Of a stretch of DNA of 64,000 nucleotides, positions 54,243 to 63,975 are shown piece after piece (the first letter of the stretch is position 1; each line of letters starts with the position of its first letter). The translations under genes were made by a program, and so were the position numbers. The stretch is from assembly GCF_904846155.1 (NCBI RefSeq), contig NZ_CAJGZP010000001.1, positions 806,001-870,000 on the forward strand, in the 5' to 3' direction. This stretch comes from Psychrobacter fulvigenes. Its GTDB lineage: Bacteria > Pseudomonadota > Gammaproteobacteria > Pseudomonadales > Moraxellaceae. The notes under the pieces were generated by a model. It was not told the DNA's origin. It worked only from the letters and a program-made list of their open reading frames with translations, and searched no databases.

Positions 54243-54313
54243 GTAGGACTCCTAAAGTTTGACAAGGGTGCAAGACGTATTACCTGTGAGATGTGTCGCA
54301 GTTTGCCAAGCTT

Positions 54314-54333
54314 TGATGACAGTTTGATGACAA
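54314..54333 (-). promoter_or_regulatory. Pho box of the pst operon
   Basis: On the minus strand TTGTCATCAAACTGTCATCA: two TGTCAT heptamer-type repeats spaced 11 bp apart, as in the E. coli PhoB box. About 72 bp upstream of the pstS start. No other element was recognised in the 318-bp pstS/ccmI gap. Confidence 0.88.
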
Positions 54334-54560
54334 TAGGAAAATCTTATGATTAATAAAAGGTCTTTTGTCCAAACGATTGAAAATATTGGTGTTTTTTATT
54401 AGGTATAAATAGAAGTGTGATAAGGCGTTAAGAAGTAAGCGTCATCTTCCAGTGTTATTTTACAAACTCAGGACAGAGTCAGAATTAGTGCTAAAATAGC
54501 AGCCACGAGCTAAGCCATCCACCAATCGATTGAACAAACACGCGATGAAGAGAAGTTTTT

Positions 54561-55841
54561 ATAAGTGCGTTTTCTAATTTTGGCTTATTTATTACTTTAA
54601 GCCTGCTAATCTCAATAGTGTTGGCTTTGATAGTCATTGCACCTTGGCTGCGTCTAAAAAAACATCCAGATGCTGTGGTAGACAATCAACTCATCGATAT
54701 CAATATTGATGTCTATAAATCAAGACTGCGTGAGCTAAGTACTGATAAACAAGAGGGAGTCATCAGTGAGTCCCATTATCAAGCGCAAAAAACAGAGCTT
54801 GAGCGTCAATTATTGGATGCTGAGCAAGTGACGACAGCCATGCAGCCCCCGAGTTTGGTCAGTCGTTTGATGCTCATACTCTGGATACCTGTGCTGGCTG
54901 GATCGGCTTATATGATTATCAGTGACCGCAGCAATGTGTTCACTTTATGGCAAGAGCAACAAGTCGTCGGTCAAGTAGCAGATGATTTGCTCATGGGCAA
55001 GATTGACGAACCGCCAGAGTGGGCGATGAAAGAAGGGTTGGCGCTTTTTTCTGCGATGCAGACCAACGTCCACCACAATGCGCATGACCCACAGCGCTGG
55101 TTAAAGCTCGCTGAGATGTTTTTGTCATTTGGGGCGACCGAGTCAGGTCTAGAAGCGCTATCGAGGGCTTATAGATTGTCTCCTGATAATGAGGATGTTG
55201 CGATGATGTATGCTCAGACCAGCTTCTTTGCTCTAGGTGGTAGCTTGGATGATAATATCCGCCGTACTTTGCAAGGCGTGCTTGATAGTAGCCCAAACAA
55301 AGAAGAGGCGCAGATGATGATGGCAATGGGTGAGGCGCGCGCAGGTAATTATGAGCAGGCACAGGAGTGGATAGCTAAGATGCGCAGCAGCTTTGAGCAA
55401 AGGGCAGGAGACTATAGTCATGAAATAAGTGGTTTAGACAATCTGGCCGCTGATATCACTAATCAACAAGCGCAGGCAGCTGACGGCTTTGATGTGACCG
55501 TCACCGTGATACCAAGCTTATTGCCTTTGATAGTCGCCGAGGATGTATTGTTTGTTGCTATTCGGGCAGCGGAAGGCGGAGCGCCTTATGCGGCAAAACG
55601 TGTACCGATTAGTAATTTAAAGCAAGGCCGCATTGCGGTAAGTCTAAGCAATGCAGATGTGATGATGCCAGATCGAACGTTGCAATCGGCGCAAGCGTCA
55701 GGTGAGCAGTTGGTCGTGACCGCCAGAATCAGTCGTTCTGGTAGCGCAAACTCTCAGTCTGGTGATTTATCAACCAATCCAATCATGCTAGCAAACGAGC
55801 AGCAGCAAGTGAATATCGAAATCAATCAGCAAGTGCCTTAA
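54561..55841 (+). CDS. ccmI: Cytochrome c biogenesis protein CcmI-like
   Basis: Membrane-anchored TPR protein that presents apocytochrome c to the haem ligase. VDNQLIDINIDVYKSRLRELSTDKQEGVISESHYQAQ is the CcmI signature, followed by TPR helices (WLKLAEMFLSFGATESGLEALSRAYRLSP) and a C-terminal domain DVTVTVIPSL. The frame is open from 54549 with no ATG, GTG or TTG until GTG 54618, which would truncate the first membrane helix. A likely start is ATA 54561 (ISAFSNFGLFITLSLLISIV), five bases after GAGAAG; it may be a mutated ATG. No other ccm gene is in view. Its client could include TorC downstream. Confidence 0.8.
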   Translation: MSAFSNFGLFITLSLLISIVLALIVIAPWLRLKKHPDAVVDNQLIDINIDVYKSRLRELSTDKQEGVISESHYQAQKTELERQLLDAEQVTTAMQPPSLVSRLMLILWIPVLAGSAYMIISDRSNVFTLWQEQQVVGQVADDLLMGKIDEPPEWAMKEGLALFSAMQTNVHHNAHDPQRWLKLAEMFLSFGATESGLEALSRAYRLSPDNEDVAMMYAQTSFFALGGSLDDNIRRTLQGVLDSSPNKEEAQMMMAMGEARAGNYEQAQEWIAKMRSSFEQRAGDYSHEISGLDNLAADITNQQAQAADGFDVTVTVIPSLLPLIVAEDVLFVAIRAAEGGAPYAAKRVPISNLKQGRIAVSLSNADVMMPDRTLQSAQASGEQLVVTARISRSGSANSQSGDLSTNPIMLANEQQQVNIEINQQVP

Positions 55842-56543
55842 ATATTAGAAGCTCCTAAGTAATTGTCACTTGGTACTTAATATTTCAACATAAGCACTAA
55901 CCATCAAATCAGACATCGGTTAAGAGGTTTTGTAATCAAACACCTTTAATCGATGCCACGCCTTTTTATCTACGAAATTCCTACTTATTTACGGTACTTT
56001 TTTTATCCTTAACAATCTAAACACCTATCGCAATAGCGTTTTTTCCAAACTATATTAGCCATTTTCTAGCCAATATGGTTTTTGGCTTCTTATGACTTTT
56101 GATTTATGAACAGTCTTTTTTAAGTGTACTATTGTGTACTTATATTCAAAGTTTTTAGCATTAATGGGTCTTCAATTATTTTAAAGTGATACATATAAAA
56201 AAGGTTTGATGTTTTCTGAGTGGAGTAATGCTAAAGAGAATAAGTTTCCCTCCTTTTTTAGACTAAATGTATCTAGTTTGTCACAAAATAATAAGATTTT
56301 ATATTATCCTCAATATGTATAGGGAATTAGTTTTTCATCTAGAATCTGACAATGATTCTCAATGACTTAAACGGTTTGAAACATCCTATATTGGATAATG
56401 GTTATTTAAAAATAAAGCATACAACCAGTCATAATCGTACTTAAAAATAAACAAAAGTTTGCGTGTTTTTATATCGTTTATAGATATCTTGCATGAATTT
56501 ATTTAGGCTCATTAGCTATCGTGAACATATTGAGAGGTGTGCT
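55842..56543 (+). other. Long AT-rich region upstream of the tor operon
   Basis: No coding sequence recognised. It contains, on the minus strand, CTGTTCATAA (56104-56113), one mismatch from the E. coli TorR decamer CTGTTCATAT, and on the plus strand GACAATGATTCTCAATGAC (56348-56366), a weak Fur-like match (13 of 19). Neither is conclusive. No torR or torS gene is present in the window. Confidence 0.35.
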
Positions 56544-56717
56544 ATGCCACATGAAAAGCAACTGAAGCAAAAAGACCAGCAACCAGTCAAGCGTCAATGG
56601 CTCAGCGCTTTGGTGATGTCTTTTATTGCCTTGCCAATTATAGCTGCGTTATTTTTAGCGGCTTATGGCTTTATCGTTTGGTTTGGGCAAATGTGGTTCT
56701 GGGGACCACCGTCCTAA
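56544..56717 (+). CDS. torE: TorE/NapE-like small membrane protein
   Basis: Peptide of 57 aa: a charged N-terminus (MPHEKQLKQKDQQPVKRQW) and one transmembrane helix ending AAYGFIVWFGQMWFWGPPS, which matches the NapE/TorE pattern. GAGAGG precedes ATG 56544 by six bases; the longer frame from 56493 is unlikely. It opens a torE-torC-torA-torD array as in Shewanella and relatives. The role of TorE is not well defined. Confidence 0.75.
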   Translation: MPHEKQLKQKDQQPVKRQWLSALVMSFIALPIIAALFLAAYGFIVWFGQMWFWGPPS

Positions 56718-56829
56718 TCTATTATTAGACCGTCTATTTGGGGCGGTCTTTCCGTATATTTAGTCTCTTCATCCAGAGTGCTAAACACATTACCGCATAC
56801 ATTATTATGAAAAATGGTAAGGATATATC

Positions 56830-58180
56830 ATGAACGCTATTAAACGCCTACTTATACCAAACCCAAAAAGTGCGATTAACTTTGTCAAACTTGCTAAGCC
56901 TACTAGGTGTAGTGCTTGCGCAGGTTTTCCGCGTTACTCTAATTTTTGGAAATGGTATTAGCTGGCTGCGTCGTCTTCTGTTTAAACCTTCAACACAAAT
57001 CGGACTAGGCATTTTGGTCATCATCGGGTTTGCTGGTGGTGTTTGGTTCTGGGCAGGTTTTACAACAGCACTTGAGGCGACCAACTCCGAAGAGTTTTGT
57101 TTATCTTGTCACACGATGGAAGATAACATGCTGCCTGAGCTACAAAAAACAGTGCATTGGCAAAACCGTACTGGTGTCCGAGCTGAGTGTCAGGACTGTC
57201 ACGTACCACATGAATTCACCGATAAAATGGCGCGTAAGATGCAAGCCTCACGTGAAGTATTGTCACATGTGATGGGCGACATCGGCACTCGCGAAAAATT
57301 CTTGGATCATCGTATCGTACTGGCGCAGCGCGAGTAGGATCGTTTTAAGGCCAACGACTCAAAAGAATGCCGTGCGTGTCATGACTATGACAGCATGGAC
57401 TTTAGCAAGATGCGAGTCACCTCACAGATGATCATGCGTAGCGCCGCTGAGCGTGATGCTAGCTGTGTCGATTGTCATAAAGGTATTGCGCATGAGCTGC
57501 CTAATACTGAGGGTATGCACAACCCAGCGTTTGATTCTCTGCTCTCTGAAGCAGGAAGTGTCAAAGCCAAAGAAGGCGGAACATACTTCAACGTCATTCC
57601 GCAAGCTCTGTACACCACCAAGGATAAAGACACTCAAGCAGGTACTATTGAGATTGCGACCCCGGTAAAAGTCATTGCTCATGAAGGCGATATGACTCAG
57701 ATTGAGCTTGATATGTGGCGCAAAAACAAAGGCTTTGGCCGTGTTTGGTACACATACTTTGGTCTAAATATCCCTGATGTCACCATCAATAAAGACTTAG
57801 CTCGTGATAAAGACTTAGTGACTGTCACAAGCTCTAAAGAAGATCCGTTGACGGGTCTTGAATGGCAAAAAGTCAGTGGTACATTCTGGGTCGCTGACGG
57901 TGGTCTGATGGAAAGTATCGAGCCTGCATGGGACATAGCGAGTCAGACTTACGAGGACAACTGTAGTACTTGTCACCGTCAACCTGCACCAAGCTCACAC
58001 GACGCCAACCAGTGGCCTGGTCTGTGGAGTGGGATGGTAGGGTTTACCAACCTAGATGACGAGACTGGCGCATTGGTTCTAAAATACCTGCAGCTGAACT
58101 CATCAGACTTCGGTGAAGCCTCTGAAGGTGGTTTGATTGAACACACCATTCAAGATGCCAGACCAGGGATATCTAAGTAG
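56830..58180 (+). pseudogene. torC: Pentahaem cytochrome TorC with in-frame amber stop
   Basis: Membrane-anchored NapC/NirT-type pentahaem c cytochrome that passes quinol electrons to TorA. Five CxxCH motifs occur: FCLSCH, ECQDCH, then ECRACH, SCVDCH and NCSTCH. After LAQRE the frame hits TAG (57335-57337), then continues unbroken as DRFKANDSKECRACH to 58180. E. coli TorC has Trp here (LAEREWARMKENNS), so TGG to TAG is the simplest change. A second oddity: the best start, ATG 56830 behind AAGGA, is in a different frame from the cytochrome (open from GTG 56870), implying an N-terminal frameshift or a poor start. As written, only a two-haem fragment would be made. Confidence 0.85.
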
Positions 58181-58345
58181 TCTAAGAAGTAATGCGCTAA
58201 CCGGCTAAGCAGTCGGTTAGCGACATCAAATACTAGCTAAATACTTGCTAAACAAACATAGTCAAATGGCAACTGGATTGAAGGAAAAATCAGCCTGACG
58301 ACACAAAAGCATATTGCAAAGCGTCATCTTGTAATTGGAGAAAGT

Positions 58346-60886
58346 ATGATGAAGAACATGAATCGAAGAGGGTTTCTAAAGTCGTTAGCAGCCTTGTCAG
58401 GGACTGCGTTACTGCCGATGCCTCTACTGGCCAAAGACAGTATTGTGACCAGTGTCGTCACCAGACCAAATGGCGAAAAAGTCGATATCAGTAGCTGGAA
58501 AATGTCAGGTGCTCATTGGGGTGCTTTCCGTGCAAAGGTTGAGGCAAACAGAGTTGTTGAGATTTTACCCTTTGAGTTTGATCAGTATCCTACTGATATA
58601 TTGGATGGCACACTAGGCGTTATCTATAGCCCATCGCGGGTACGCTATCCCATGATACGTCTTGATTGGTATAAAAACCGTCATAAGAGTGATACCAGTC
58701 AACGTGGTGACAACCGCTTTGTGCGTGTGGGCTGGGATGAAGCGTTAGATCTGCTTTATGAAGAGCTTGAGCGTGTGCAAAGAAACCACGGTCCTTGGGC
58801 GCTACATACAGCAAACGTCGGTTGGCGCTCAGTGGGCAACGTCCACAGCTGCGGTAACCATATGTTACGTGCCATTGCGATGCACGGTAATAGCGTTGGT
58901 ACGGCAGGGGATTACTCTACTGGTGCTGGTCAGGTTATTTTGCCATATATCTTAGGATCAACAGAGGTATACTCGCAAGGAACCTCTTGGCCATTGATTC
59001 TTGATAATTCAAAAGTCATCATCTTTTGGGCCAATGACCCTGTCAAAAACTTGCAAGTAGGTTGGAATACAGAAACGCATGAAGCTTATGAGTACTTAGA
59101 AAAACTGCGTGATAAGGTCAGAGACAAAGACATTCAAGTGATTTGTATTGACCCAGTTAAGAGCAAAACTCAAAACTACCTAGATTGCGATCATCAATAC
59201 ATCAACCCATTGACCGATGTCGCATTTATGCTCGCGATTGCCCATACTTTATATACTGAAAAGCTCTACGATAAAGAGTTTTTGGACATGTATGCGCTTG
59301 GCTTTGACGATTTTACCCCTTATCTAATGGGTAAGACCGAAGACATGGTAGAAAAGACGCCAGAATGGGCGGCGCCGATTTGCGGGGTTGATGCAGATCG
59401 TATTCGTGAGCTTGCCCGTTTGATGGCCAGTAACCGTACGCAGCTTGTCTTTGGTTGGGCAATTCAACGTCAGCAGCATGGCGAGCAGCCTTATTGGATG
59501 GGAGCGATTATCGCCTCTATGCTCGGTCAGATAGGCTTGCCTGGTGGCGGCATCAGCTATTCGCATCACTATAGCTCTGTTGGCGTACCTGCCTCTGGTG
59601 CCTCTATGCCAGGAGCTTTCCCACTGAACCTAGATACAGGACGTAAGCCAAAGTATGATAATAGCGATTATCAAGGCTATAGCTCTGTTATTCCGGTGGC
59701 GCGATTTGTAGACTGTCTCTTAGAACCTGGCAAAAAAATCAACTTTAATGGTCAAGAAGTTACCTTGCCACCATTTAAGATGGCGGTTTTTTCAGGAAGT
59801 AACCAATGGCATCGCCACCAAGACCGCAACCGTATGAAAGAGGGTTATCGCAATATCGAGACAGTCGTTTCAGTAGATTATAACTGGACAGCGACTTGTC
59901 GTTTTGCGGATATTGTACTACCAGCTTGTACGCCATACGAGCGTAACGACCTTGATGCCTAGGGCTCATACAGTAACCGTGGCGTGATTGCCATGCACAA
60001 ACTGGTAGATCCTCTTTTCCAGTCAAAATCAGACTATGATATTTGGCGTGAATTCAGTAGACGTATGAACCGTCACTTAGAATACAGCCGCCAAATGGAT
60101 GAGATGCAGTGGGTCGAGCAGATCTATGAAGACTGCCGTGGAGAGAACCTCAAAAAAGACTTCTATATGCCGCCATTTGCTGAGTTTTGGGAAAAAGGGT
60201 ATGTGCTGTTCCCAGAAGGTGAAAACTGGGTGCGCCACGCTGACTTCCGTGAAGACCCTGAAGTGAATGCACTGGGTACGCCTTCAGGCTTTATCGAGAT
60301 CAGTAGCCGTAAGATTGCAAGCTATGGCTACGAAGACTGTAAAGGCCATCCGATTCGGATGGAGAAAATTGAGCGCTCACATGGCGGCCCTGGCTCTGAT
60401 GAATATCCTCTCTGGCTACAATCTGTGCATCCAGACAAGCGTCTGCACTCACAGACGTGTGAGTCTGAAGCACGGCGTGAGGTTTATACAGTGCAAGGCC
60501 GTGAGCCTTGTTATATAGGTCCTGAGGATGCTAAGGCTCGCGGTATCAAAGATGGCGACCTTGTACGAGTCTACAATGACCGCGGTCAATTGCTTGCGGG
60601 TGCGGTGATTTCAGATAACTTCCCGCCAGGGATTATTCGTATTCAAGAAGGTGCGTGGTATGGTCCTACAGGTCCTGAGATTGGGGCAATAGATACTTAT
60701 GGTGACCCCAACACAGTATCATTGGACGTCGGTACTTCAAGCCTTGCCCAAGGCCCAAGTGCCAATACTTGTATCGTAGAGATAGAGAAGTTCACTGGTA
60801 AAGCACCAGCGGTCACCGCCTTTGGTGGTCCTAAATATGTCAATCCAGATGGCAGCCCAGAGACGGCAGATAGCTATTCGTCATAG
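58346..60886 (+). pseudogene. torA: TMAO reductase TorA with in-frame amber stop
   Basis: Periplasmic molybdopterin reductase of trimethylamine N-oxide; 846 codons, the length of E. coli TorA. Tat signal NRRGFLKSLAAL, molybdenum ligand Ser in GDYSTGAGQVILP, then GWAIQRQQHGEQ, SNQWHRHQDRNR and, downstream, [20 protein letters not shown]. The frame is broken once: NDLDA-TAG-GSYSNRG at 59960-59962, then intact to 60886. E. coli TorA has Tyr at this position (RNDLDQYGNHSNRG), so TAT/TAC to TAG fits. As written the C-terminal cofactor-binding domain would be missing. A hairpin lies between torC and torA (about 58193-58222). Confidence 0.88.
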
Positions 60887-61049
60887 ATGAATGGTCAAAA
60901 GCTGTTTTATTAAATATGCCTTTGTATGTCATATTCATTATATCGAGCGATTGATAATGAGTGTGACTTATGAAGGCATTATTTTGTATTCTAGGTTGCA
61001 AATTTTATGACTTTATTTTGTCAGAAACCCTGTATAAATTGGATATAAC

Positions 61050-61760
61050 ATGACCCTCTCAACAGACTCAACTTCAACAGACTCAACTTCAACAGATAAA
61101 ACGACAGATACAGCGACACAGTGGCAAGCTGCTAATGCTGCCCGCTCTGCACTCTATCGCTGGTTTGCCGATGTTTTCGCTCGTGAGCTTACCAGTGATA
61201 CTCTCAATGACTGGCAGAACAACCAAACCTTTGATGGCATCCATGAGGCTTTTGTCAGCTTGGATCTGGAGCCTTATAGTGCTCGTGTCAAAAAAGCCAT
61301 TGACGATCTTGAGCAGCTGCCCAAAGAGCATAGAGCGCTTGAGCTTGCTGCTGATTTTGCCCAGATCTTCTTGCTAAGTGGTGATGACAGTGCGCCACCT
61401 TATGCTTCTTATTACTTGAGTGAAGATAAGCAGCTTTATAATGAGCCTACCAAGCAGATGCATCAGTTTTTAGCCAGTCAACACCTAAAACTGCATGCTG
61501 AGTTTCATGAGCCTGATGATCATGTGAGTGTTTACTTTATGGTCATGAGCTTGTGGATTGATAGTAGCATGGAGCAAAATATTGACATGAGCGATGTCGC
61601 GCAAGAGCAAGTCGAGTTTTTGGACACTGCACTGCTAAGCTGGCTATCTAAATTTAATGAACGTTGTCAAAAAATCCGCGTAAAAACCGATGTGTATCCA
61701 GCTTTGGTCGCACTGGCCGAGCAGTTTGTTTTGGCAGATCGGGAAGCGTTAGACTTTTAA
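61050..61760 (+). CDS. torD: TorD family chaperone
   Basis: Cytoplasmic all-helical chaperone (236 aa) that protects TorA before cofactor insertion and Tat export. ARSALYRWFADVFARELT at the start, ELAADFAQIFLLSGDDSAPPYASYYLSEDKQLYNEPT (the TorD/DmsD motif) in the middle, and EPDDHVSVYFMVMSLWI. The N-terminus carries a 15-bp DNA repeat encoding STDSTSTDSTSTD (61057-61097), not seen in usual TorD. The coding sequence is intact, unlike torC and torA. Confidence 0.92.
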   Translation: MTLSTDSTSTDSTSTDKTTDTATQWQAANAARSALYRWFADVFARELTSDTLNDWQNNQTFDGIHEAFVSLDLEPYSARVKKAIDDLEQLPKEHRALELAADFAQIFLLSGDDSAPPYASYYLSEDKQLYNEPTKQMHQFLASQHLKLHAEFHEPDDHVSVYFMVMSLWIDSSMEQNIDMSDVAQEQVEFLDTALLSWLSKFNERCQKIRVKTDVYPALVALAEQFVLADREALDF

Positions 61761-61881
61761 GCTTGGCTACTACGCCATTGAGTTTTGTGCTGTGAAATTT
61801 TTACAGTTAGCTGATAGCTGCTCAGACATGCCACTATTTGCCTGAGCTTCTATCAGTGTAATAAAGACACGTAGCGTAAAA

Positions 61882-62313
61882 CTAATAAGCCGACTCTTCT
61901 GCATCTATAGCACCATCTACTGACTCAGCATCATCGGTATTAGCACTGCCTACAGTGGTGTTCGCTGCATCATGGCTTACGGTGTCTGCTGTTTCAGCGA
62001 CAGCGCCTGTATTCGCCGGCTCGTCTTGACTAGGCGCTATGGGATTGTCTTCACGATCAACAATCATAGGTGCATTAGAAGCGGCAACTTCAGCGGCAGC
62101 TTCTTCTTCGGATGTTTGAAAGTCAAACTCATGAACCGAGCTTTCTTGAGCCTCTTGGGTACAGGCACCAAGCGCCAATGCTACTGTGACCAAAGAGAGA
62201 CTAAATAGCTTTTTATACTTAAGCTGGTGAGCAAGTGACGGTTTGCACGTAGTGGATTCTATTGTAGTAGTGTCGGTGCTTTTGACAGTAGCTCTAGTCA
62301 TTTTATGCTCCAT
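61882..62313 (-). CDS. Small acidic lipoprotein, function unknown
   Basis: Protein of 143 aa with an unusually long N-terminal stretch before a signal helix (KYKKLFSLSLVTVALALGAC), the Cys being a probable lipidation site. The mature part is acidic and Ala/Asp/Glu/Thr-rich with no recognisable domain, so it is probably disordered. Start uncertain (62313 or 62301), since no Met lies closer to the signal helix. Convergent with torD. Confidence 0.6.
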   Translation of the reverse strand: MEHKMTRATVKSTDTTTIESTTCKPSLAHQLKYKKLFSLSLVTVALALGACTQEAQESSVHEFDFQTSEEEAAAEVAASNAPMIVDREDNPIAPSQDEPANTGAVAETADTVSHDAANTTVGSANTDDAESVDGAIDAEESAY

Positions 62314-62424
62314 TATTCAATGTATTTGATAGTTAAGGTTAACTATGATTGACGCTATATGTATATCGTAGTTCTGTTAAGTGGCTATACAGCACCGCCT
62401 TAAGCAAATCTTATTGAGCTTAGA

Positions 62425-62562
62425 TATAGTCAGTTGAAAATAAAACCGTTATATAAATTTAAACGCGCTACTAGTATAAATTTTACTTGCGTGTTGTGTT
62501 CCCAGAGGCTGCGTAAAATTCATCCCAGTAGCGCTGTGTTCTTTTTAGAGTGCATCGACTAT
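62425..62562. repeat. Dispersed palindromic repeat, copy D
   Basis: Left end ATATAGTCAGTTGAAAATAAAA, inner GCGCTACTAGTATAAATTTT, core CCCAGAGGCTGCG, inner CATCCCAGTAGCGCTG, right end GAGTGCATCGACTATA. Matches copies A-C. It is the only feature recognised between the lipoprotein gene and moeA. Confidence 0.88.
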
Positions 62563-62685
62563 AACAGCCAGATAACAGGGCCTACTAGATAGCTGATATA
62601 ATGAGGTAATAGGTATAAACCTAAACTAAGATGACGGGTTTTGCCACAAATAGTATTGTCACAAATAAAAAAAGAGTATGTCACT

Positions 62686-63975
62686 ATGATTACCGTTGAA
62701 CAGCTCCAAGACGCTATCATGCAGCGTATCGATAGCTTTAATCAAACAGACTTGCCGATAGAGAAAAGAAATCATAAAACTTGTGCGTTGTTAGACAGCA
62801 AAAACCACATATTGGCAAAGAATATCTTGTCACCATTCAGTGTGCCTAGGAATGACTTGTCTGCTATGGATGGCTATGCCATTGCTCAAGGTAGTGACCT
62901 CTCACAAGGCAGTAAGATCGATATCGTTGGCGAGTCGCAAGCGGGTAGCCCTTATATCGGTGAGATAAATGTAGGGCAAGGAGTGCGTATCTTTACTGGT
63001 GCGGTAGTACCTAATGCCTGTGATACAGTTGTCATGCAAGAAAACACAGACTTCGATGACATAAAAAACATGATTGATAAGTCGCAATCTTATCGCATAA
63101 CCCTGACTCAAGATGCCAACATCGATAGCAATATTCGCAAGCAAGGTGAGGAGATTGAGTCTGGTGAAATCGTACTTCAAGCTGGCAAGCGCATAAACCC
63201 TGCAGATATTAGTTTAATCGCCAATCTAGGTGTTGATAGCGTTGAGGTCTATCAGCCACTGACTGTCGGGGTGCTGGCGACTGGTGATGAGTTGGTAGCA
63301 TTGGGGTCGCCACTTAATAGCTCGGCACAAATTTATAACTCTAATACGCCAACGCTCAAGACATTATTGGCAGACTTGCCAGTAGTCATCAAAGATTATG
63401 GCATCATTGCTGATGACTTGAATGAGACCAGCAGCACGGTTGCCAAGGCGATGCAAGAGTGTGATGTGCTTATCTCTACCGCTGGCGTGTCCGTAGGTGA
63501 TTACGACTTTTTGACTACCGTGATTGAGCAGTTGGGTCAAATAAATCATTATAAAGTAGCGATGAAACCTGGCAAACCTTTCGTCTTTGGTGAATTAAAT
63601 AAGTCGTTGGATAAACCAGTCTTGTACTTTGGGCTTCCAGGCAATCCTTTGTCCACCATAGTCGGTACATTGCAATTTGTAATCCCTGCTTTATGGCAGC
63701 TATCGGCTGCGCGCACTACTGAAGTACCACTGACGCTAAGCATGCAAGCCACCCTAACAAACGATGTCAAAAAATCAGTAGGGCGGATGGATTTTCAGCG
63801 TGGCATCTTGTCACAAGATAGTAAAGGACAGCTACAAGTCGAGAGCTTTGCCGTACAGGAATCGCACCGTATCAAGCAATTTAGCCAAGCCAACTGTCTG
63901 ATTGTGTTGGCAAAAGATGAAGGCAACCTAAGCGCAGGTGCGCACGTACAGGTAAAACCCTATCCTTGGTCATAA
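62686..63975 (+). CDS. moeA: Molybdopterin molybdenumtransferase MoeA
   Basis: Inserts molybdate into adenylated molybdopterin (429 aa from ATG 62686; the upstream TTG at 62641 is unlikely). Motifs: SAMDGYAIAQ, GVRIFTGAVVPNACDTVVMQE, RKQGEEIESGE, VGVLATGDELV, STAGVSVGDYDF and PGKPFVFG, then FGLPGNPLSTIVGTLQFVIP. The C-terminal domain IV is present. Molybdenum cofactor is needed for TorA, which may explain the location, though other Mo enzymes may exist elsewhere. Confidence 0.95.
   Translation: MITVEQLQDAIMQRIDSFNQTDLPIEKRNHKTCALLDSKNHILAKNILSPFSVPRNDLSAMDGYAIAQGSDLSQGSKIDIVGESQAGSPYIGEINVGQGVRIFTGAVVPNACDTVVMQENTDFDDIKNMIDKSQSYRITLTQDANIDSNIRKQGEEIESGEIVLQAGKRINPADISLIANLGVDSVEVYQPLTVGVLATGDELVALGSPLNSSAQIYNSNTPTLKTLLADLPVVIKDYGIIADDLNETSSTVAKAMQECDVLISTAGVSVGDYDFLTTVIEQLGQINHYKVAMKPGKPFVFGELNKSLDKPVLYFGLPGNPLSTIVGTLQFVIPALWQLSAARTTEVPLTLSMQATLTNDVKKSVGRMDFQRGILSQDSKGQLQVESFAVQESHRIKQFSQANCLIVLAKDEGNLSAGAHVQVKPYPWS

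Noticed and set aside
57335..59962. Pyrrolysine or other programmed recoding of TAG in torC and torA
   Set aside because: Known pyrrolysine proteins are methylamine methyltransferases, the replaced residues differ (Trp and Tyr), and many neighbouring genes end normally in TAG. Point mutations or sequencing error are simpler.
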